This document shows positions 58,333 through 64,000 of a DNA stretch of 64,000 nucleotides, in pieces. Every line of letters starts with the position of its first letter. The first letter of the stretch is position 1. Origin of the DNA: Dichetophora obliterata (lineage: Eukaryota > Arthropoda > Insecta > Diptera > Sciomyzidae); assembly GCA_963920525.1 (NCBI GenBank), contig OY986439.1:28096819-28160818 (forward strand), given 5' to 3'. A program made the translations under genes and the position numbers. The notes under the pieces were generated by a model, which saw nothing but the letters and a program-made list of their open reading frames with translations, made no database searches and was not told the origin of the DNA.

Positions 58333-58872
58333 AGTTGATTACGATTACAAATAATCAAAAAATAATTACGATTACTAGAAATTACGAAAATAATCAAAAA
58401 AAAAAATCAAAAGTAATAAGGAAAACTAATCCGACTACTTTTAGAAATGATTTTTGATTCTTTTAGATTATTCTAAGAATGTAAGTCTGAAGTATGGAAT
58501 AGTTTGTAAAATTTTATTCAGAAATAAACATAGATATGTATACAATTATCAAAAAATATTTTCAAAAACCAGAAAGAACAAACAAAGTGCTTGAAAGAAA
58601 AAACAGAGCAAATGTTTTAATGCACTTTTCTTGTCCTTGTCAATCTATGCTTAACAATGCAACATATCTATTCTTGTTTATCAATAAAATTAAACTGAAA
58701 TTTGTAGTATTTTAGACTGAAATTTTTTAAATAATCAAAAAGAATCAAAAATAGTTTCTAAAATTAGTCAGATTATTTTTTTCTTGAATACTTTTAATTC
58801 TTTGTGATTATTTTCGTAATCTGAAGCAATCGTAATTATTCTTTGATTCTTTGTATTCGTAATTAAATAAAA
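58333..58872. repeat. Inverted repeat rich in AATAATCAAAAA words
   Basis: 58333-58475 (GATTACGATTACAAATAATC, GAAATTACGAAAATAATC) pairs with the complement of 58725-58872 at perhaps 75%. The spacer is about 250 bp. Probably a decayed MITE. Confidence 0.5.
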
Positions 58873-59130
58873 AAAATCATTATTTAACAGCTATGGTACA
58901 AAACAATATATAAATATATAAAAAAGTAATTTAATAGCTTATTAAGTTAAGTGTTATATAAATTAAATGGGTTGCTATTGCCCTTTATTTATATTAAATT
59001 TAAAAGTTCAAAATTATTCGTTTTCAAGCATTTTGCTAAACAATATACTTTTACCTATTCCCAAAGAAAATTAACTAGTCTTATCGTTTAAAGTAAGTTT
59101 TAAATTAGAAAAAAGTCTGCCTCAGACTTC

Positions 59131-59761
59131 CCTGTAGTGTAACCAACTAGTTTAAAACCAGTCTGCATACTAGTTGAAAACTGAGCAGTACTAGTTCAAG
59201 ATCGTCTTTTTTTCATATACCCAACTAGTATTTTTAACATGGCGATGTCATAGGAAATATCAAATGTCTTATTCTGAACAGATGAAAACTAGTTTATAGT
59301 ATATATAATTATAATTAGTTATATTCTAGTTTGTTGTAAATAGTTGTCAACAAATAATATATTGCCAAATTTTAACTAGTTTCTAGTTTAACCTTTACCA
59401 AGTGGTTGGCAAATAGTCATGTTTTAATTAGTTCACAACTACTTATAACAAACCAATGCTTCAACCAGTTCTTTATTCGGCAATTTATCTTCTGAATTTG
59501 GAGCTTCTACTAAAGCGACTATTAAAAAAATTGCATGTTCATAAAGCACAGTTGATTTTAACAATATGCAATATGGTTTAATAATAGTGTAATATAGTTT
59601 GATTTTGGCTAGTTCTACAACTGGTTTATTGTGACATGACATAAACTAGTTGAATTTAAACTATTTTTGCAACTAGTAAATCGTGACAAAATATAAACTA
59701 GTGTGTTTTAACTAGTATAAAGACTAAACATTTTTACAGCTGATTAGTCTTACACTGCAGG
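59131..59761. mobile_element. MITE filled with ACTAGT palindromes
   Basis: Tips CCTGTAGTGTAA at 59131 and the complement of CCTGCAGTGTAA ending at 59761. ACTAGTT or AACTAGT occurs a dozen or more times between, at irregular spacing of about 25-60 bp and in both senses, since ACTAGT is its own complement. Non-coding. Confidence 0.65.
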
Positions 59762-59785
59762 TTTAAAATATTTATCACAAAATTT

Positions 59786-60052
59786 GAAAGTTATTTGTAC
59801 AGAGGTTGCTTTAAGGCATTTTTTGATAAGAAATTACTGTTCAAAAATGTCTCAATGTCATAATTTTTCTTAACGTTTTTGTCGAATTTAAGGAAAGACC
59901 TACTTTTTTATATTTTTGAAAGTTATTTGTACAGAGGTTGCTTTAAGGCATTTTTTGATAAGAAATTACTGTTCAAAAATGTCTCAGTGTCATAATTTTT
60001 CTTAATGTTTTTGTCGAATTTAAGGAAAGACCTACTTTTTTATATTTTTGCA
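59786..60052. repeat. 132-bp tandem duplication
   Basis: GAAAGTTATTTGTACAGAGG starts at 59786 and again at 59918. Two full units differ at about two positions, so the duplication is recent or an assembly effect. Confidence 0.85.
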
Positions 60053-60156
60053 AATGAAAACATTTATTCATATTAAAAAGATTTTTAAAAAAAAGTATTT
60101 AAACTTATACTGAGGCTTAAAAAAGTATCCATAAATTTTCCCAAACGGCAACACTG

Positions 60157-60894
60157 CTTGGACTGATTCCTCTGGTGTAATTATTCTAAGATAATTTCAC
60201 CATGATGTTTCAGGGATGTTTTCCATTGCTTTTCCGACGTCTTTTGTCGTATACCTTTTGTTACCCATTTTTTTCCAATAATGTGCAGTTTTACAGTTAT
60301 CGGACCGCAAACGTAACTGGTGAAAATCTTCAATCTACAATAAATCAGGGTTGTTTTCCGTTGAGTTTACGATCACATATAAATGTTTTGTGTTAGTATT
60401 GGAACCAATTTAGAGTAAAATCGAATATAATGCTATCCCTCTCCAACGAAGTTTCCTATCTCTTTGTCTCTGCTACACAGGCCAACAGTTAACAGCAATC
60501 GCAACTTTGAATAGTTGCAAAATTATTACCTTGGCTAACATTTTGCAAGTATCCAATCATATACAATCAAACACTTACTTAAAGCAAGTCTTTCTAAGTA
60601 TTATGGTACAACACTTACTTTTTGCTTTTTACGCAATATTTCTACAAAGCAACTTGGAAATTTATTACCTACGCAAGTGTTTTACAAGTGTAAATGCTTA
60701 AACAATTTAAAGAGTGCATTTTGACAACCAGTTTTCAAAATTGTGTTAAAAAAGTTTAACCAATAATGCATACGAGTATTAATAAAGTTTTTTAAAAAAG
60801 GTCTGATATGTTGTTGAACTAAAAAGAAAAAAAATTCCGAAGCTGTTAAGAATGCTCTGATAAAAGTAATTAAATTACAATTGAAGCGTTCTCA
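60157..60894. other. Unassigned stretch
   Basis: Contains the SINE head fragment at 60442-60463. Open frames at 60202-60396 and 60507-60701 have no recognisable domain. Confidence 0.35.
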
Positions 60895-61116
60895 CGAATA
60901 ACGTTGTAAACGACAAAATTGTAAATGTTCACTTTTATTCATTTTACAAGCACTTTTATGAATTTTTATTAGTTTTTTTTTTTGGGTATGCAATAAAAAT
61001 ACCCCAAATTGTTCAACTGCTTACTCAGTTCTGTTTGTTTATAATATAAGAGAGTGATTCTAACAGGTATTCGCAAAAAAAAAGCACTAAAAAAATGTCG
61101 TTTACAACGTTATTCG
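60895..61116. mobile_element. 222-bp MITE
   Basis: CGAATAACGTTGTAAACGAC at 60895 and its complement ending at 61116 form perfect 20-bp inverted ends. The interior is AT-rich. Confidence 0.75.
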
Positions 61117-63699
61117 CGATTATGCTTCATTTGTCAGTTATTCAAACCTCGGATTAAAGAGACAATTTATGTTAAACTGAATTTTATATTAAAGTACTTT
61201 TTTATATTAAATCTTAAAGGATATTTATGCAAAAAGGTAAATATTATTTCAACTGCTAACAAATAAAATTTAATATTTTATACATTATTTTTTTACTTAA
61301 AATACTGCTTTACTTAGCTCAATGCCTAAGACAAATGTTGAGAAAGTATCTTCAAATTCATTATGTTGAATAAATAAACAAACACAATTTGCCAGAACAA
61401 AAATCTCACATGAAAGCTAAAACTGATTGTCCTTGACTGTACCAAACCATAAAATAATAAATCAAATCTTGCTAATGGAATGATTTCACGGTTCGTTAAA
61501 GTGTTTCAAAAACAATGTCAAAAATAATGCGAAAATAAATAAATCATTTATACAAGGAAGCCAAAATACACACAAATACACATACAAACTCGGATTGCAA
61601 AATATTGCAATTACCATAAAAAAAGAAATGACTTCATACAAAAGCAATTTCACACATACATGACCACTAACAGCTAAAGGTCGGACCCACACAAAGGCCC
61701 TCAAACAGAAGCAACAACACAAGCAACAATCATATTCATCATCATCAGCATCATCATTATCATCATCATATGTATGTGGGTCATTATGACAAGTTCAAAA
61801 TGATGATTTTACTTAAATGAACTGTTGAATTAAGAAGACCAGATAAACAAACACACACACACACACACACACTCCACCCATGCAAAAACACAGAGCGACA
61901 CACAAACACAGACGCATTATAACTAAATTGACAGGGAAATCAGAACGAAACCAATTTGGAAGTGCACACAAGCAAACAAACACACAATCAAACAAACAAA
62001 CCATACAAGCAAGCAAACAACTCATTTATTAGATGCCCCACTACCAAGGACAAAAAAGGATATACATATTGGGGTTGTAGTGTGCAGCTTTTTGAAGCTA
62101 TTCAGCTTTGCGTGTTACATCACTTTTTCAAACGTGATGATGATGATGATAATAATGGTGATTTCTAAGATATAAAAAATAAGAAAAATAGCCTCACTAG
62201 AGTTAAAAGAGCCGGACAAAATAGTTAAAATTCTAACGCTTAAAGTTGGAGTCCTGTGGTGTTGACCTGCTATAAAGATGGGGCTGCAGTTGTGTTAACT
62301 GTTCGTATGTGTGCTTGTGTGTGTGTATTTTTTCATCTCTTCACAAGATTAACAAGAGAATAAAGTGTGAGTTCTTGAATTTTTTATGACAAAAATCAAA
62401 TCAAAACAAACTGAAAGAAAGCAAGGAGATTTCACTCACTTCCGTGATGAAATGAAGAAGACTGGTTAAAAGAATTACGGCAAAATCATAAGAAATTAAA
62501 TGTTCAGCAGCTTTACATATGGGCATTTCCAAACTGGTGTTACGTACGATTTGTACGAAGAAATAAAAAAAAAAAATAAGGAACATGTCTATTTTTTAAA
62601 AATCCTTTTTTATATTTTCGTAGTAATTAAAAATCAGTATATTTAGTAAAAAAAAATTACTACAATTGACCCTAAGGAATTAAAAGATAGCAGTTAAAAT
62701 ATATGCTGGCGTTACGTTACAAAAAACGGAAGATTTTGACTTGAATTTTCTGAAATATTCTCTAAATTGGGCAAGATCATTTGCATAAAATTTTTTGTAG
62801 GATGGTTTGAAATAACATAAGTTTATTTTTCAAGTTCTCAAATTTAAAATCTTCTCTGGTTATTATGCATTACTTGATCTGGCGTTACGTTACTTAAATT
62901 TCCATTATAATTCATTTGGTTAATTAAGTAATTAGGTAGTTAAGTAATTATGTTATTTGGTAATTAAAAAACAAATTTAATATATTGTCCATTCCTTTCC
63001 TCAACCATTTTTTCATTATCTTTAGCCAATGCCATCCATTTTTACTAAAACAAAAAAAGGTAACGAAACATTTACCAAACATTTACTAAACATTTACGAA
63101 AAAGAAAAACTGCATTTGTGAAACAGTGGAAACGATTTTATTATCATGATATATAAATTTATGTATAAATTGCTTTAATTAATAAAATCAAAATATTTCT
63201 CTCAGATTATGACGTAAAATAATAAATTTTTAATAAGTTTTAATTTTTTGGTCACGGTAGACTTTTTTGTGAAATGCACATATTTTCATGAGCAGTATTG
63301 TAGAGATGCCCTTCGAGAATCTAAAATGCTTGTAATTTGTTGTTTATACTACGTTTACATACGATATTAAAAAAAATAAGATAAAGAAAATCCCCTTTTG
63401 TAATCTAAACTATTTACACTAGTGTGAAAGAGATTCATTTTGACCGTTCGTTGCTTTGTTTTGTTTTGTTTTAGGTTATGAAGGCAGTCATGAATTGTGG
63501 TTGTTTCAGTGTAAATGGGAACTTTGAGAGAGTGAGCAAGGAAATAAATTTTGACTAAATCATGGGATCAAAGCAGGTTGCGTTGTGAAATTATTCACAA
63601 CATTTGTGTTTTAGCATGAAAACATGTGACCGGGGATCATATGACCGCCACCACAACACAGCCCTTATTGACCTTCAATAAGTAAATTAAGGGTATTCA
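61117..63699. other. Mostly low-repeat intergenic stretch with microsatellites
   Basis: (AC)n at 61850-61872, ATC-type runs at 61736-61768 and GATGAT at 62135-62150. TGGCGTTACGTTAC occurs at 62705 and 62879 as a direct repeat about 175 bp apart. Cys-rich minus-strand frames (61486-62025) come from the GTGT-rich complement and are not credible proteins. No gene supported. Confidence 0.4.
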
Positions 63700-63832
63700 C
63701 ACTGACTTGGGTAGTTGGGTAGATTGGAAAATGTCGTACATTTTGTTTTTGTAAAGTACCATTCTACCCAAGTCCCCATCTACCAATCTACTCTAGCTGA
63801 CTCCCTGACTTGTTTGGGTAGATTGTTTTCTT
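63700..63832. repeat. Hairpin-forming GGGTAGATTG repeats
   Basis: ACTTGGGTAGTTGGGTAGAT (63702-63721) is matched in complement by CATTCTACCCAAGTCCCCAT and CTACCAATCTAC (63761-63792), and TTGGGTAGATTG recurs at 63814. Probably the remnant of a small inverted-repeat element. Confidence 0.5.
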
Positions 63833-63907
63833 GCCAAATTGAGTACTTTTTCCATGTGCTACCACCTTTTGCAAAAATAGGCAATAATTGACCTAAGGGC
63901 ATCACAT

Positions 63908-64000
63908 AATACACAAAAATATTGCCACACCCCCTATTCCCGCCCACTAGTTAATAAAAACGCTATATTTCAGATTAATTCGGTTGTATTGAACTAAAAT
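63908..64000 (+). mobile_element. Helitron fragment running off the right edge
   Basis: GCCACACCCCCTATTCCCGC, CGCTATATTTCAG and TTCGGTTGTATTGAACTAAA match internal units of the 27195-30540 Helitron (for example around 29300-29370). Confidence 0.65.

Larger units (their letters stand above)
57236..60156. mobile_element. hAT-like unit, 2.9 kb, with CAGTGTTGCC tips
   Basis: CAGTGTTGCCG at 57236 and CGGCAACACTG ending at 60156 form the inverted tips, and AAAAAGTATCCAT words lie just inside both ends, one inverted relative to the other. Tips of this kind are common in hAT elements. The expected 8-bp duplication is not seen (CCTCAGAT against CTTGGACT), so the two ends may not belong to one insertion. 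It contains the repeats listed next and no transposase. Confidence 0.45.

Noticed and set aside
57228..60164. 8-bp target duplication for the CAGTGTTGCC unit
   Set aside because: CCTCAGAT and CTTGGACT agree at only three positions, so no duplication is claimed.
61486..62025. Cys-rich minus-strand frames as secreted peptides
   Set aside because: The Cys and Val come from GTGT-rich complement of AC microsatellites.

Overview
The window is AT-rich, repeat-dominated nuclear DNA of an insect, most likely a higher (brachyceran) fly. I infer this from one protein gene with short GT-AG introns, from insect-type transposons (Tc1/mariner, hAT-like, piggyBac-like, Helitron) and from non-LTR retrotransposons of the R1, RTE and jockey-like groups. 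Genus and species cannot be read from the sequence. There is no bacterial operon, CRISPR array or rRNA.

Host gene. The only convincing host gene is on the plus strand. It is a five-coding-exon major-facilitator transporter of the SLC46 (proton-coupled folate transporter-like) family. The start codon is at 17070, the stop ends at 26861, and a polyadenylation signal lies at 27031. All four introns keep the reading frame and the spliced product is 581 residues. Intron 1 is about 7.9 kb. It holds two large simple-sequence arrays (a CTATAA-type hexamer array of about 1.8 kb and a TTTTTG/TTTTTA array of about 0.4 kb) and three short inverted-repeat elements. Exon 1 is preceded by a good 3' splice site, so at least one untranslated 5' exon lies upstream and was not identified.

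Layout. 1-480: a 152-bp satellite running off the left edge. 827-943: a small palindrome. 1290-4800: a minus-strand nest of LINEs (an R1-like reverse transcriptase split by a truncated RTE element with an 8-bp target duplication, plus an RNase H-bearing LINE tail) and a tRNA-headed SINE. 7563-16098: an 8.5-kb structure with long inverted arms. One arm was hit by a 3.1-kb TA-flanked element that itself contains a mariner copy and a piggyBac-like MITE; the other arm was hit by a 249-bp MITE; the centre holds a dead Tc1 element. 16140-16410: Helitron tail. 17046-27040: the transporter gene. 27195-30540: a complete-looking Helitron built from internal repeats. 31294-31674: a tRNA-carrying inverted-repeat element. 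33022-34368: a tandem dimer with terminal inverted repeats. 34905-36249: piggyBac-like element flanked by TTAA. 38793-40659: element with inverted ends and internal tandem repeats. 44021-45302: a second, broken mariner. 45787-46806: LINE tail. 47052-47969: a 918-bp palindrome inside a degenerate satellite. 49409-50239: element with inverted ends and tRNA-like cores. 50505-53949: hAT-like element with an 8-bp target duplication. 56341-56821: hAT transposase fragment. 57236-60156: second hAT-like unit. 63908-64000: Helitron fragment running off the right edge.

The main biology visible is transposon nesting around one transporter gene. The most unusual observations are the near-perfect 918-bp palindrome, inverted-repeat elements that carry a tRNA-like core in three places, arms of an inverted repeat that act as empty sites for each other's insertions, and a 0.6-kb repeat with a conserved short reading frame inside two different hAT-like units. 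I did not find anything I can defend as a new functional system.
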